From Candidatus Lindowbacteria bacterium RIFCSPLOWO2_12_FULL_62_27 (lineage in GTDB: Bacteria > Lindowbacteria > 2-12-FULL-62-27), in NCBI GenBank assembly GCA_001784175.1, contig MFPR01000001.1:186001-250000 (forward strand): a DNA stretch of 64,000 bases. Direction: 5' to 3'. The position numbers and the translations under genes were made by a program. Shown here one piece after another: positions 7,497 to 15,709 of this stretch (position 1 is the first letter of the stretch; each line of letters starts with the position of its first letter). The notes under the pieces are model-generated. The model was not told the origin of the DNA. It searched no databases and saw only the letters and a program-made list of their open reading frames with translations.

Positions 7497-8844
7497 CTTC
7501 GGCGGAGGCCGCGAGGGACCGGGGGTCCTGCGCGGCCAGGTATTGCGCGAGCGACCGAAGGGCGCGGGCCGACCGGGCCTCGCGCGGGGCGCGGGGGTCG
7601 CCGCCGAGGATGCCGAAGTTGATGTTCTGGGGCTGAAAGTTCAGGGCACGGGCGGGGTCGCGGACCGTGCGGCAGAGTGCGCCGATCGCCGTGTCGCAGG
7701 GAAACGGCGCCGGGGGCAGGCCCGCCGAAATCCGGGCGATCTGCACCGCGGCCGCAAAGCCTGTCGCGCAGGATTCGATGTATCCCTCGACGCCGCATAT
7801 CTGGCCGGCGAAAAAGATTCGCGGGTCGGTCATCATCTGCAGCGACGCGTTCAGACAGCTTGGCGCGTGAATGTACCGGTTCATGTGGATGCTCCCGAGT
7901 TGCGCGAACGCGGCGCGTTCGAGGGCCGGAATCATTCGCAGGACTCGCCGCTGCTCCGGGTAGGTCAGACAGGTTTGAAATCCGACCATCCCCAGAATCG
8001 TGCCCTCCCGGTTGTCCTTTCGAAGCTGAACCACCGCGTGAATTCCGCTTCCCGCGCTTCCGTTGCGATCCGCCGGGCCCGGCCGCAGGCCCACCGGTTT
8101 CATGGGACCATGCGCAAGCGTCTCCACGCCGCGGCGCGCCATTTCCTCGACCGGAAGACACCCTTCGAAAAAACGCAGTTTCGCTTCGCCCGGAAGGTGC
8201 GGCTGGACGGTTTCAGCCGTCCGCAGGGCTTCCCAAAATGCCGTGTATTCCTGCTCGCTCATCGGACAATTGAAATAATCCTCTCCCTCTCCCTTCCCAT
8301 AGCGCGACGCCCAGAACCCGCGGGAAAAATCGATCGAGTCGGACATGATCCTCGGCGCGATCGCGTCAAAGAAGAAACAGGCCTTGGAACCGATCCTCCG
8401 CTGAATCGCATCGAAGAGGCGGTCCGACGTAAGAGGCCCGGTCGCGATCAGGACCGGTCCCGCGCCCTCCTCCGGGATCGCATCTATTTCTCCTCGCCGA
8501 ACCGTGATGTTGGGATGGGACAGGATCGCGCGGGTTACGCCCTCCGAAAAATGCTCGCGGTCGACCGCAAACGCGGCGCCGGCCGCCACGCGGCATTCCT
8601 GCGCGACCCGCAGAATAAGCGAGCCGGCCGCCCGGAGTTCCGCCTTGAGAAGACCCGGCCCGGTCGACAACTCATCCGAACGGAACGAATTCGAACACAC
8701 GAGTTCCGCGCAGCGGTCCGTGCGGTGCGCCGGCGTGTTGGACACCGGACGCATTTCCCAAGCCACCACCTGCACGCCGCGCTCAGCCAGCTGCCAGGCC
8801 GCTTCGGAACCCGCAAGGCCGAGTCCAATGACCGTCACGCTCAT
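7486..8844 (-). CDS. trmFO: Folate/FAD-dependent tRNA (uracil-54-C5)-methyltransferase TrmFO
   Basis: Makes ribothymidine at tRNA position 54 using methylenetetrahydrofolate and FADH2. About 452 residues from ATG 8844 (TTG 8856 also in frame). The N-terminal dinucleotide-binding motif GLGLAGSEAAWQLAERG is followed by RTDRCAELVCSNSF; late motifs are FAGQICGVEGYIESCATG and PQNINFGILGG. It starts 15 nt after the topA stop. Its final Ser codon and TGA are embedded in the octamer array, so the repeat has probably overwritten the native 3' end. Confidence 0.95.
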   Translation of the reverse strand: MSVTVIGLGLAGSEAAWQLAERGVQVVAWEMRPVSNTPAHRTDRCAELVCSNSFRSDELSTGPGLLKAELRAAGSLILRVAQECRVAAGAAFAVDREHFSEGVTRAILSHPNITVRRGEIDAIPEEGAGPVLIATGPLTSDRLFDAIQRRIGSKACFFFDAIAPRIMSDSIDFSRGFWASRYGKGEGEDYFNCPMSEQEYTAFWEALRTAETVQPHLPGEAKLRFFEGCLPVEEMARRGVETLAHGPMKPVGLRPGPADRNGSAGSGIHAVVQLRKDNREGTILGMVGFQTCLTYPEQRRVLRMIPALERAAFAQLGSIHMNRYIHAPSCLNASLQMMTDPRIFFAGQICGVEGYIESCATGFAAAVQIARISAGLPPAPFPCDTAIGALCRTVRDPARALNFQPQNINFGILGGDPRAPREARSARALRSLAQYLAAQDPRSLAASAEVTS

Positions 8845-8859
8845 CGAACCGTTCAACCC

Positions 8860-11277
8860 TCAGGCCGGCGCGGTTACCGCAACTTCAACGGAATGCGTGC
8901 ACTCTTTGTTCGGGCATTTAATGAGGTTCTTGCCTTTGGCCTTGGATTTCACGAGGAATCCGCCGCCGCACACCGGGCATTTCTGCGCGACCGGCTCCAG
9001 CCAGCTCGTGAAATCGCACGAAGGATAGCTGGAACAGCCGTAAAAAAATCTCCCGCGCTTGGTTCTCCGTCTCACCACCTCGCCGCTGCAACCTTTGGGA
9101 CACGCGACGCCAAGCGTGATCGGCCGGGTATACTTGCACTTGGGAAATGTCATGCACGCCCAGAATCTCCCGTAGGGGCCGCGGCGCGACATGACCTGCG
9201 AGCCGCAGAGCGGGCAGGGGGTCGGGGAAATTTCAATATCGAGAACCTTGAACACGCCTCCGGACTCGTCGATGTCCCGGACGGAGTGGCACTCCGGATA
9301 GCCGGAACACGCCAGGAATTTGCCGTAGCGGGACCACCGCATCACCATGGGCCGGCCGCAGCTCTGGCAGAAGACATCAATGGGCGGTTTGGTGATCTCC
9401 TTTTTCTTGTCCTTGAGCGATTCCTGCGCGGTTTCGTAGAGCTTGCTGAACTGCTTGTAGAAATCGGCCAGCAATTTTTTCCAGTCGGCCGCACCCTCCT
9501 CCACGCCGTCCAGTTTTTCCTCAAGACCGGCGGTGAAATCGATGTCGAGCACGAGCGGGAAATGTTCGATGAGGAGCTTGTTGGTGATCTCGCCCAGCTC
9601 GGTCGGCGACAGCTCCTTCGCCTGCTTCTGGACGTATCCCCGCTCGACGATGGTCGACAGGATCGAGGCATAGGTGGAGGGCCGGCCGATGCCCCGGTGC
9701 TCCAGCTCCCGGACCAGGGTCGCTTCGGTGAACCTCGGCAGCGGCTGGGTCTGCTTCTCCTCGACCTTGTGCTCCTTCAAATCCAGCACGTCACCCTTCT
9801 TCATCTGGGGAACGTACCCCTCTTTTTTCGGAATGCCGGTCAGCTTCAGGTGGCCGTCAAACCGGAGCGACTCGCCCCGCGCGACGAACTGGAAATCGGT
9901 CCGGTCGGACACCCCCACGTAGGCGGTCCGGACGTCATAGACGGCGGACTTCATCTGGCAGGCGACGAAGACTTCCCAGATCATTCTGTACACCTGGAGC
10001 TGCTCCTCATTCACGTATTCGGAAATTCTTTCCGGCGTGAGGGCGACGTCGGTCGGCCGGATCGCCTCGTGGGCGTCCTGGGCGGCGCGTTTGTTCTTGT
10101 AAAAGTTAGGTTTCGTCGGCAGATACGCATCGCCAAAATTTTCCCGGATGAGGGCCCGCGCCGCCGAAACGGCGCTGGCGGCGAGCCGGACCGAATCGGT
10201 CCGATGGTACGTAATAAGCCCGCGGCGTCCGAATTTGCCGAGGTTCATGCCTTCATAAAGCTGCTGCGCCACGACCATGGCATGGCGGGCCGTCATCCCC
10301 AGGCGGTTGACGGCGGCCTGCTGAAAGGCGCTGGTCACCATCGGCGGCGCCGGATGATGCTCGCGCTCCGTTTCGAGAAAATCCTGCACGGTGAGCGGCC
10401 CCGCTTTGGACTTGCCCACGATCTGGTCGGCCTCCTCGCGGGTCTTGACCCGGCGGCGCTTGCCCTCGATTTTGAAAATTTCGGCGACAAAGGATTCGTC
10501 CGGCCGGCCCTGCGGCGCGAGCGTCAGGAGGATGCGGAAATAAGTTTCGGGCACGAAATTTCGGATCTTCTGCTCCCGGTCGCAGACCAGGCGGACCGCC
10601 ACGGACTGGACGCGGCCGGCGGAGAGTCCGGATCGCACGGATTTCCAGAGAAGCGGAGACAGGCGGTAGCCGACGATCCGGTCGAGAATCCGCCGCGCGA
10701 ATTGCGAGTCGACCTTCTCCTGGTTGATCTGCCGCGGGCGCTCAAGGCTCTCGCGGACGGCGCTGGCGGTGATCTCGTGGAATTCGACGCGTTTGATGTT
10801 GGCCGACTTGATTTCCTCCGCCACATGATACCCGATCGCCTCCCCCTCCCGGTCGGGGTCGGTGGCAATCAGGACTTCAGACATGTGCGCCGCGCGGTCC
10901 CTCAGCTCCTTCAGAAGTTTGGCCCGGGCCGGAATGACGCGCCAGTAGGGTTTGAAATTGCGCTTGATGTCAATGCCGAACCGGTCCTTGGGAAGGTCCC
11001 GGACATGGCCCATGGTCGATACGACCTCGTATTTGCCTTCCAGATATTTTTCGATCGTCTTGGCCTTCGCCGGCGATTCGACCACGATCAGCCGCCCTCC
11101 GCTGGGCGATCCTGCCGCGACCGCGGCCTTGCGGGACGCCGATCGCTTCCGGACCGGTGTCGCCACGGCCGAATCCGCCGCTGCCTTTTCTTTTTCTGCC
11201 GGTGCCGACTCCGGCGCCTCTTCCGCCGCCGCTTTCGGCATTTTGGCTTTCACGCTTTTGGCGGTTTTCTTGGCCAT
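8860..11277 (-). CDS. topA: DNA topoisomerase I
   Basis: Relaxes negative supercoils by single-strand passage. 805 residues. An Ala/Lys/Glu-rich, probably disordered tail (1-60) precedes the TOPRIM domain (LIVVESPAKAKTIEKYL, acidic cluster DPDREGE at 140-146). The catalytic Tyr is near 357 (GLITYHRTDSVR). Four C-terminal zinc-ribbon repeats (CQSCG...C, CPLCG...C, CPKGC...C, CPVCG...C) occupy roughly 660-800. The start at ATG 11277 has GGAGGA upstream. The N-terminal tail is an extension relative to E. coli. Confidence 0.97.
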   Translation of the reverse strand: MAKKTAKSVKAKMPKAAAEEAPESAPAEKEKAAADSAVATPVRKRSASRKAAVAAGSPSGGRLIVVESPAKAKTIEKYLEGKYEVVSTMGHVRDLPKDRFGIDIKRNFKPYWRVIPARAKLLKELRDRAAHMSEVLIATDPDREGEAIGYHVAEEIKSANIKRVEFHEITASAVRESLERPRQINQEKVDSQFARRILDRIVGYRLSPLLWKSVRSGLSAGRVQSVAVRLVCDREQKIRNFVPETYFRILLTLAPQGRPDESFVAEIFKIEGKRRRVKTREEADQIVGKSKAGPLTVQDFLETEREHHPAPPMVTSAFQQAAVNRLGMTARHAMVVAQQLYEGMNLGKFGRRGLITYHRTDSVRLAASAVSAARALIRENFGDAYLPTKPNFYKNKRAAQDAHEAIRPTDVALTPERISEYVNEEQLQVYRMIWEVFVACQMKSAVYDVRTAYVGVSDRTDFQFVARGESLRFDGHLKLTGIPKKEGYVPQMKKGDVLDLKEHKVEEKQTQPLPRFTEATLVRELEHRGIGRPSTYASILSTIVERGYVQKQAKELSPTELGEITNKLLIEHFPLVLDIDFTAGLEEKLDGVEEGAADWKKLLADFYKQFSKLYETAQESLKDKKKEITKPPIDVFCQSCGRPMVMRWSRYGKFLACSGYPECHSVRDIDESGGVFKVLDIEISPTPCPLCGSQVMSRRGPYGRFWACMTFPKCKYTRPITLGVACPKGCSGEVVRRRTKRGRFFYGCSSYPSCDFTSWLEPVAQKCPVCGGGFLVKSKAKGKNLIKCPNKECTHSVEVAVTAPA

Positions 11278-11290
11278 ATCTGTTCCTCCA

Positions 11291-11734
11291 TCAGTGGATC
11301 ACCGGGCTGTCGATGTTGCCGTCAAAGAGATAATCGGACTGACCGGCCGTCAACCCCAAGACCTCCGCGACCGTCTGCCGGGCGCGGCTATCCTGCTGGT
11401 CCGGCGGAACAAACAAAAGGTCCGTCATCACAGACTCCAGATCCTCTTTTTTGATGTACCCAAGGTAGTACAGCCGGAACAATTTGCCAACCACCTCCGG
11501 GTTTAATCCTTGGAGCTCCTCGGACGACAGGATCCGCGTGGGCGGACTCTCTTTCTTTCCAGATGCAATGTCCCCGAGGACATCCAGCAGAAAGAGGGCG
11601 TCGGCAATGAGATGGTCGGACACGCCCTTTTCGCGAAGCCTTTCCCGAACCTGCGCAGGATCCGGCCGGGTTTGCCCGCCGGCCCCCATCTGGCTCAGGA
11701 TTTCACGCAAAATCAAAATCAAATCGCTGTTCAT
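11291..11734 (-). CDS. smg: Smg/DUF494 family protein
   Basis: 147-residue protein of unknown biochemical role. It lies between dprA and topA, where smg also sits in proteobacteria. Visible features fit DUF494: a helical N-terminus (LILILREILSQMG), a middle RILSSEELQGLNPEV segment and a C-terminal VMTDLLFVPPD/EVLGL block; the similarity is modest and the synteny is the stronger argument. The start is ATG 11734, directly after a 35-bp G/C-rich repeat, whose G-run is the only SD-like sequence. Confidence 0.72.
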   Translation of the reverse strand: MNSDLILILREILSQMGAGGQTRPDPAQVRERLREKGVSDHLIADALFLLDVLGDIASGKKESPPTRILSSEELQGLNPEVVGKLFRLYYLGYIKKEDLESVMTDLLFVPPDQQDSRARQTVAEVLGLTAGQSDYLFDGNIDSPVIH

Positions 11735-11740
11735 GAAAAA

Positions 11741-11775
11741 CCCCCCACCCAGCCTCCCCCACAAGGGGGGAGGGG
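11741..11775 (-). repeat. 35-bp G/C-rich palindromic repeat, copy A
   Basis: Intergenic dprA-smg element. On the minus strand it runs CCCCTCCCCCCTTGTG through a G-rich half ending in GGGGGG and is followed by TTTTT. It matches 43301-43335 at 34 of 35 positions in reverse-complement orientation. It can fold into a CTCCCCC/GGGGGAG hairpin 6 nt before the smg ATG, so it may attenuate or provide the ribosome-binding G-run. Confidence 0.9.
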
Positions 11776-11785
11776 ATTGCCTCGT

Positions 11786-12910
11786 TCATGCCGTCCGTTT
11801 TACCGCTTCAAATGTCCCGGCCGACGTGCGGCGGATCCGGCCGACGATTTCGAGCCTCGTCAGTTCCGAGAGAACCGCCGGAACGGCCAACCGGCTTTGA
11901 TCCACCAGATCGTCCAGACCGGTCACACCGCCTTTCAGAAGTTCATATATCGCGGACGCCGGCCCGGCGACGGCGACCGGTTCGTCCGGGGTCTGCCGGC
12001 GGAGGCGACGGCCGACCATTCGCCGGACCTCCGGCTCGATCACGGAAAGGATGTCCTCCACCCGCTCGACCAGATGTGCGCCCTCCTGGATCAGCCGGTT
12101 CGCGCCGGCGCCGAAGACTGACCGGGCCGGCTGGGGCACCGCGAAAACTTCCCGGCCCTGCTCCACCGCCAGCCGCGCCGTGATCAGCGCGCCGCTGCGT
12201 TCCGGCGCCTCCACCACGATCACGCCCAGCGTCAGGCCGCTGATGACGCGATTGCGGATCGGGAAATGATACGGCACGGGCTGGGTGCCCGGAGGATATT
12301 CGCTCACGATCACGCCACGCTCGTCTTTCAGCAGCCGGTCATAAATTTTCTGATTCCGGGCCGGATAACAGACGTCCGCGCCCGTCCCCAGCACCGCCCA
12401 CGTTCGGCCGCCTTCCGCGTCCATCGCGCCCGAATGCGCCGCGGCGTCGATGCCCAAGGCAAGCCCCGACACCACGGTGATCCCGGCCGACGCCAGCTCC
12501 AGCCCGATTTCCCGGGCGAATTTCACGCCCCCCGGCGTCGCCTTTCTCGTTCCGACCACCCCCAGCGACAGCGCATCTGTGGGGAGCGCCTCTCCATATA
12601 TATATAGCGCCACCGGAGGGTCCGGGATTTCCTTCAACCGGGCCGGATATCCGTCCTCCGTAAGCGCCACCACGGTCTGCCCCAACTTGCGGGCCGCCTC
12701 CAGTTGTTGCCCGGCCAGTTCAAAGGCCGCCCGGCGGCGCGACCGGATCGTGTCCAAGTAAGCCGCGGGGATATTTGACGACTCCGAAAGATCGGCCCCG
12801 GCCTCGAAGACGGCCTTGAAACTTCCGGCCTGCTCCACCAGCCGCTTGGCATAGGTCGGCCCGATGCCGGGAATGTTCTGGAGCGCCAGTGCCGCCAGCC
12901 TTTCGGACAT
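11786..12910 (-). CDS. dprA: DNA-processing protein DprA/Smf
   Basis: Binds incoming single-stranded DNA and loads RecA during natural transformation. 374 residues. An N-terminal helix-hairpin-helix-like region (QNIPGIGPTYAKRLVEQAG) precedes the Rossmann core (VVGTRKATPGG, VSGLALGIDAAAHSGA, SEYPPGTQP, FPIRNRVISGL). A C-terminal winged-helix DML1-type domain covers about 300-374. It is the first recognisable member of the topA run; the ubiD stop lies 4 nt upstream of its start. With the pilus genes further on, it is compatible with competence. Confidence 0.95.
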   Translation of the reverse strand: MSERLAALALQNIPGIGPTYAKRLVEQAGSFKAVFEAGADLSESSNIPAAYLDTIRSRRRAAFELAGQQLEAARKLGQTVVALTEDGYPARLKEIPDPPVALYIYGEALPTDALSLGVVGTRKATPGGVKFAREIGLELASAGITVVSGLALGIDAAAHSGAMDAEGGRTWAVLGTGADVCYPARNQKIYDRLLKDERGVIVSEYPPGTQPVPYHFPIRNRVISGLTLGVIVVEAPERSGALITARLAVEQGREVFAVPQPARSVFGAGANRLIQEGAHLVERVEDILSVIEPEVRRMVGRRLRRQTPDEPVAVAGPASAIYELLKGGVTGLDDLVDQSRLAVPAVLSELTRLEIVGRIRRTSAGTFEAVKRTA

Positions 12911-12914
12911 CGCG

Positions 12915-14360
12915 CTACAATCCCAGTTTCGGCCAGAGCCGGTCCACCGTCTGCCTGACCTCGTCCGTCATTCGGATCTCGTCCGGCCAGGGGCGGGTGA
13001 ATCCCTCCTCGGGCCATTTGCGGGTGGCGTCGATGCCGACCTTCCATCCCACGTCAGGCAGGTCAGACGCGAAATTCAGTGTATCGAGCGGACCTTTGAC
13101 GAACGTGAAATCTCGTTTGGGATCGATCAGATTTCCGAGCCGCCAGACCACCTCCGCGTAATCGTGGAGGTTTACGCCTTCGTCAAACACCACCACGATT
13201 TTGGTGAACATGAGCTGTCCAAGACCCCAGAGCGCGTGCATCACTTTCTGCGCGTGGCCCGGATAGCGCTTGCGGATCGATACGAGCGCCAGATTGTGAA
13301 AGATGCCCTCGACCGGAAGGTTCATATCGACGATTTCAGGCAGGGTGAGGCGGACCAGCGGCAGAAAGAGGCGCTCGACAGCCTTGCCCATCCAGCCGTC
13401 CTCCATCGGCGGCCGGCCGACGATCGTGGAAGGATAAATCGGCGCGCGGCGCCGGCAAACGCCGGTGACATGAAAGACCGGATACTTGTCCTCAAGGCTG
13501 TAATATCCCGTGTGGTCCCCGAACGGCCCTTCGGTGGCCTGCGGTTCTTTCGGGTCGATGTAACCCTCGATGACGATTTCGGCGTTGGCCGGAACCTCCA
13601 GCGGGATCGTTTCGCAGGGCGCAAGCTCCACGGGCGCGTTTCTGAGAAACCCCGCGAACAAATATTCGTCGATGTCCGGCGGAAGCGGCGCGATCGCGGA
13701 GAATATGAGGGCCGGGTCGCCGCCCAGCACCACCGCCACCGGCATTCGCTCGCCCGCTGCGCGGTATTCCCCAAAGTGCGCCCGGCCGGCCTTCTGAGTC
13801 TGCCAGTGGAGGATGCAGGTTTTGCCGTCGAGGACCTGGATGCGGTACATGCCGACGTTGCGTTTCTTTTTGACCGGATCGCGGGTGACGACCTGTGCGA
13901 AGGTGATGTACCGGCCGCCGTCGCGCGGCCAGCATTTCATGATCGGAAATTCCAGGATGTTCACGTCGCCCTTCTGCACGATTTCCTTCACCGGCCCGGA
14001 CGACGACGCCGTCGGAATGAAATTCCCGATCTTCATGAGGAGCGGGAGCATTTTTATTTTGTCGACCAGCGACCGCGGCTCCGGAATCTGGATGAGGCTC
14101 TCAAGCTCGCGGACCTTGTCGTCGAGGCGCTCAACCCCGAGGGCCCAGGCCATCCGGCGGTCCGAGCCGAACAGGTTGATCGCAAGGGGAATTTGGGACT
14201 CGCGCACGTTCGTAAAGAGGAGCGCCGGGCCGCCGCGTTTCATGACACGGTCGGCGATTTCGGTGATCTCAAGCTCGCAGGACACGGACTCCGCTACTTC
14301 TTTGAGTTCCCCCTGCTTCTTCAAAAAGGAAATGAAATCGCCAAGCCCGCCGTATTTCAT
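12915..14360 (-). CDS. ubiD: UbiD-family decarboxylase
   Basis: Prenylated-FMN-dependent decarboxylase family, most often polyprenyl-hydroxybenzoate or menaquinone-precursor decarboxylase. 481 residues. Family blocks are visible: LGDFISFLKKQGELKEV at the N-terminus, GPALLFTNV, the ATEGPFGDHTGYYSLEDKYP core and IYPSTIVGRPPMEDGWMGKA. No UbiX partner or quinone genes are next to it, so the substrate is unassigned. ATG 14360 overlaps the gmhA stop as ATGA, and the stop falls 4 nt before dprA. Confidence 0.88.
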   Translation of the reverse strand: MKYGGLGDFISFLKKQGELKEVAESVSCELEITEIADRVMKRGGPALLFTNVRESQIPLAINLFGSDRRMAWALGVERLDDKVRELESLIQIPEPRSLVDKIKMLPLLMKIGNFIPTASSSGPVKEIVQKGDVNILEFPIMKCWPRDGGRYITFAQVVTRDPVKKKRNVGMYRIQVLDGKTCILHWQTQKAGRAHFGEYRAAGERMPVAVVLGGDPALIFSAIAPLPPDIDEYLFAGFLRNAPVELAPCETIPLEVPANAEIVIEGYIDPKEPQATEGPFGDHTGYYSLEDKYPVFHVTGVCRRRAPIYPSTIVGRPPMEDGWMGKAVERLFLPLVRLTLPEIVDMNLPVEGIFHNLALVSIRKRYPGHAQKVMHALWGLGQLMFTKIVVVFDEGVNLHDYAEVVWRLGNLIDPKRDFTFVKGPLDTLNFASDLPDVGWKVGIDATRKWPEEGFTRPWPDEIRMTDEVRQTVDRLWPKLGL

Positions 14361-14947
14361 CGGCGGCGGCGCCGCGCAAGCGACGATTCGATCAGGTCGC
14401 ACAAGATGTGCAGGGTCGCAATGTGCGCCTCCTGGGTGCGGGGGGTCGAGGCGGCCGGAACCCGCAGCTCAATGTCCACGAGGCGCGCCATCGGCCCGCC
14501 GGTTTTGCCGGTTAGACCGATCCGGTAAAGGCCCATGCGCCCGGCGAGCCGCAGCGCCCGGTTGACGTTGGCCGACCGGCCCGAGGTCGAGATCGCGAGC
14601 GCCACGTCGCCCCGCCGGCCCAGCGCCTCGATCTGCCGGTCGAAGACGCGATCGTAGCCGTAGTCGTTTCCGAGACACGTCAGGACCGAAACGTTCGTGT
14701 TGAGCGAGATCGCCGGATAGCCCGGGCGCTCACGCAGAAACCGGCCGACCAGTTCCGCCGCGAAATGCTGCGCGTCCGCAGCGCTGCCGCCGTTGCCGAA
14801 CGACAGGATTTTCTTCCCGGTCCGGACGGCCCGGACGCACCGGCGCGCCGCGGCCTCGACACGCGTGAGAAATCCCCCGTCGGCCGCGAGCCGCCGCAGA
14901 AGATCGGAGCTTTCACTGTAAGACTGCCGGATATTCACTCGATCCAT
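14357..14947 (-). CDS. gmhA: Phosphoheptose isomerase (SIS domain)
   Basis: Sedoheptulose-7-phosphate isomerase, first step of ADP-heptose for LPS core, cytoplasmic. 196 residues with a single SIS domain: GKKILSFGNGGSAADAQHFAAELVGRF, GDVALAISTSGRSANV and GLTGKTGGPMARLVD. The paralogue DiaA has the same fold, so a replication role cannot be excluded. TTGCAA-17-TAGCCT ends 6 nt before ATG 14947 and no SD is present. Divergent from nth. Confidence 0.85.
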   Translation of the reverse strand: MDRVNIRQSYSESSDLLRRLAADGGFLTRVEAAARRCVRAVRTGKKILSFGNGGSAADAQHFAAELVGRFLRERPGYPAISLNTNVSVLTCLGNDYGYDRVFDRQIEALGRRGDVALAISTSGRSANVNRALRLAGRMGLYRIGLTGKTGGPMARLVDIELRVPAASTPRTQEAHIATLHILCDLIESSLARRRRR

Positions 14948-14953
14948 GCGCGG

Positions 14954-14982
14954 AGGCTACCCAGAACGCCGAAAGATTGCAA
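14954..14982 (-). promoter_or_regulatory. gmhA promoter candidate
   Basis: TTGCAA (14982-14977), 17-nt spacer, TAGCCT (14959-14954), then 6 nt to ATG 14947. The -10 is weak (3 of 6) but the spacing matches other leaderless-type starts here. Confidence 0.4.
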
Positions 14983-14990
14983 GAGAAGGA

Positions 14991-15019
14991 TTGACGGCGA
15001 CGCCGGTCGAACGTATTTG
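14991..15019 (+). promoter_or_regulatory. nth promoter candidate
   Basis: TTGACG (14991-14996), 17-nt spacer, TATTTG (15014-15019), then 6 nt to ATG 15026. The -35 lies back-to-back with that of gmhA. Confidence 0.55.
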
Positions 15020-15025
15020 CATCGT

Positions 15026-15709
15026 ATGAAAGCTGGCGACTCAAAGAACGACACGGCGGCCCGCGCGCGGAAAATCATCGCCCGGCTTCGCAAGGCCTAC
15101 CCCGACGCGACCTGCTCGCTCACGCACGAAGATCCGCTGCAGCTTCTCGTGTCGACCATCCTGTCGGCCCAGTGCACGGACGAGCGGGTCAACCTCGTGA
15201 CGCCGGCGCTGTTCGAGAAGTACCGCACCGCCCGGGATTTTGCGGGCGCGCCGATTCCGGAAATCGAGAAATTCGTCCGCTCCACCGGCTTCTACCGCAA
15301 CAAGGCCCGAAGCATCAAGCTCTCGTGCCAGTCCATCTGCGACCGGTTCGGCGGACGCGTGCCGGACACGATGGAGGAGCTTCTTTCGCTGCACGGCGTC
15401 GCCCGAAAAACCGCGAACGTTGTCCTGGGGAACGCGTTCGGGAAAAACGAGGGGATCGTCGTCGACACGCACGTCTTTCGCATCGCCCACCGGTTGGGCC
15501 TGTCAGCCGAAAAGAAAAACCGGGACCGGATGGAGCGGGACCTCATGCCGATGGTGCCGAAAAAAGACTGGACCGACTTCAGCCACCTCCTGATCCACCA
15601 CGGCCGCGCCGTCTGCAAGGCGCCGAAACCCCGGTGTGAGGGCTGTCCGGTCGAGACGCTATGTCCCAGGGTCGGCGTTATGTCAGGCCGGGGTCGAGCG
15701 GGAGGCTGA
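15026..15709 (+). CDS. nth: Endonuclease III
   Basis: Base-excision repair glycosylase/AP lyase for oxidised pyrimidines. 227 residues. Helix-hairpin-helix LLSLHGVARKTANVVLGNAFG with the catalytic Lys, catalytic Asp in VDTHVFRIAHRLG, and a C-terminal 4Fe-4S cluster with Cys spacing C-x6-C-x2-C-x5-C (CKAPKPRCEGCPVETLC). ATG 15026 is chosen because a promoter -10 ends 6 nt upstream; no SD. Its 3' end overlaps the convergent MFS gene by 27 nt. Confidence 0.96.
   Translation: MKAGDSKNDTAARARKIIARLRKAYPDATCSLTHEDPLQLLVSTILSAQCTDERVNLVTPALFEKYRTARDFAGAPIPEIEKFVRSTGFYRNKARSIKLSCQSICDRFGGRVPDTMEELLSLHGVARKTANVVLGNAFGKNEGIVVDTHVFRIAHRLGLSAEKKNRDRMERDLMPMVPKKDWTDFSHLLIHHGRAVCKAPKPRCEGCPVETLCPRVGVMSGRGRAGG

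Noticed and set aside
7543-11454. 1303-codon plus-strand open frame opposite trmFO/topA
   Set aside because: It is antisense to two well-conserved genes, composed of Arg/Ala/Gly/His-rich sequence without domains; a G+C-rich shadow frame.
11734-11764. N-terminal extension MWGRLGGGFF for Smg
   Set aside because: These codons are the 35-bp repeat read through; ATG 11734 starts the family-like sequence.
12593-12606. (TA)n microsatellite within dprA
   Set aside because: Only five TA units, encoding IYIY in a normal dprA frame; no sign of phase variation.
12864-14528. 554-codon plus-strand open frame opposite ubiD
   Set aside because: Antisense to ubiD, no start signal or domains, low-complexity composition.
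14987-15025. Longer N-terminal extension for endonuclease III upstream of ATG 15026
   Set aside because: The frame is open upstream but antisense to gmhA, and a promoter lies between; the family N-terminus fits ATG 15026.
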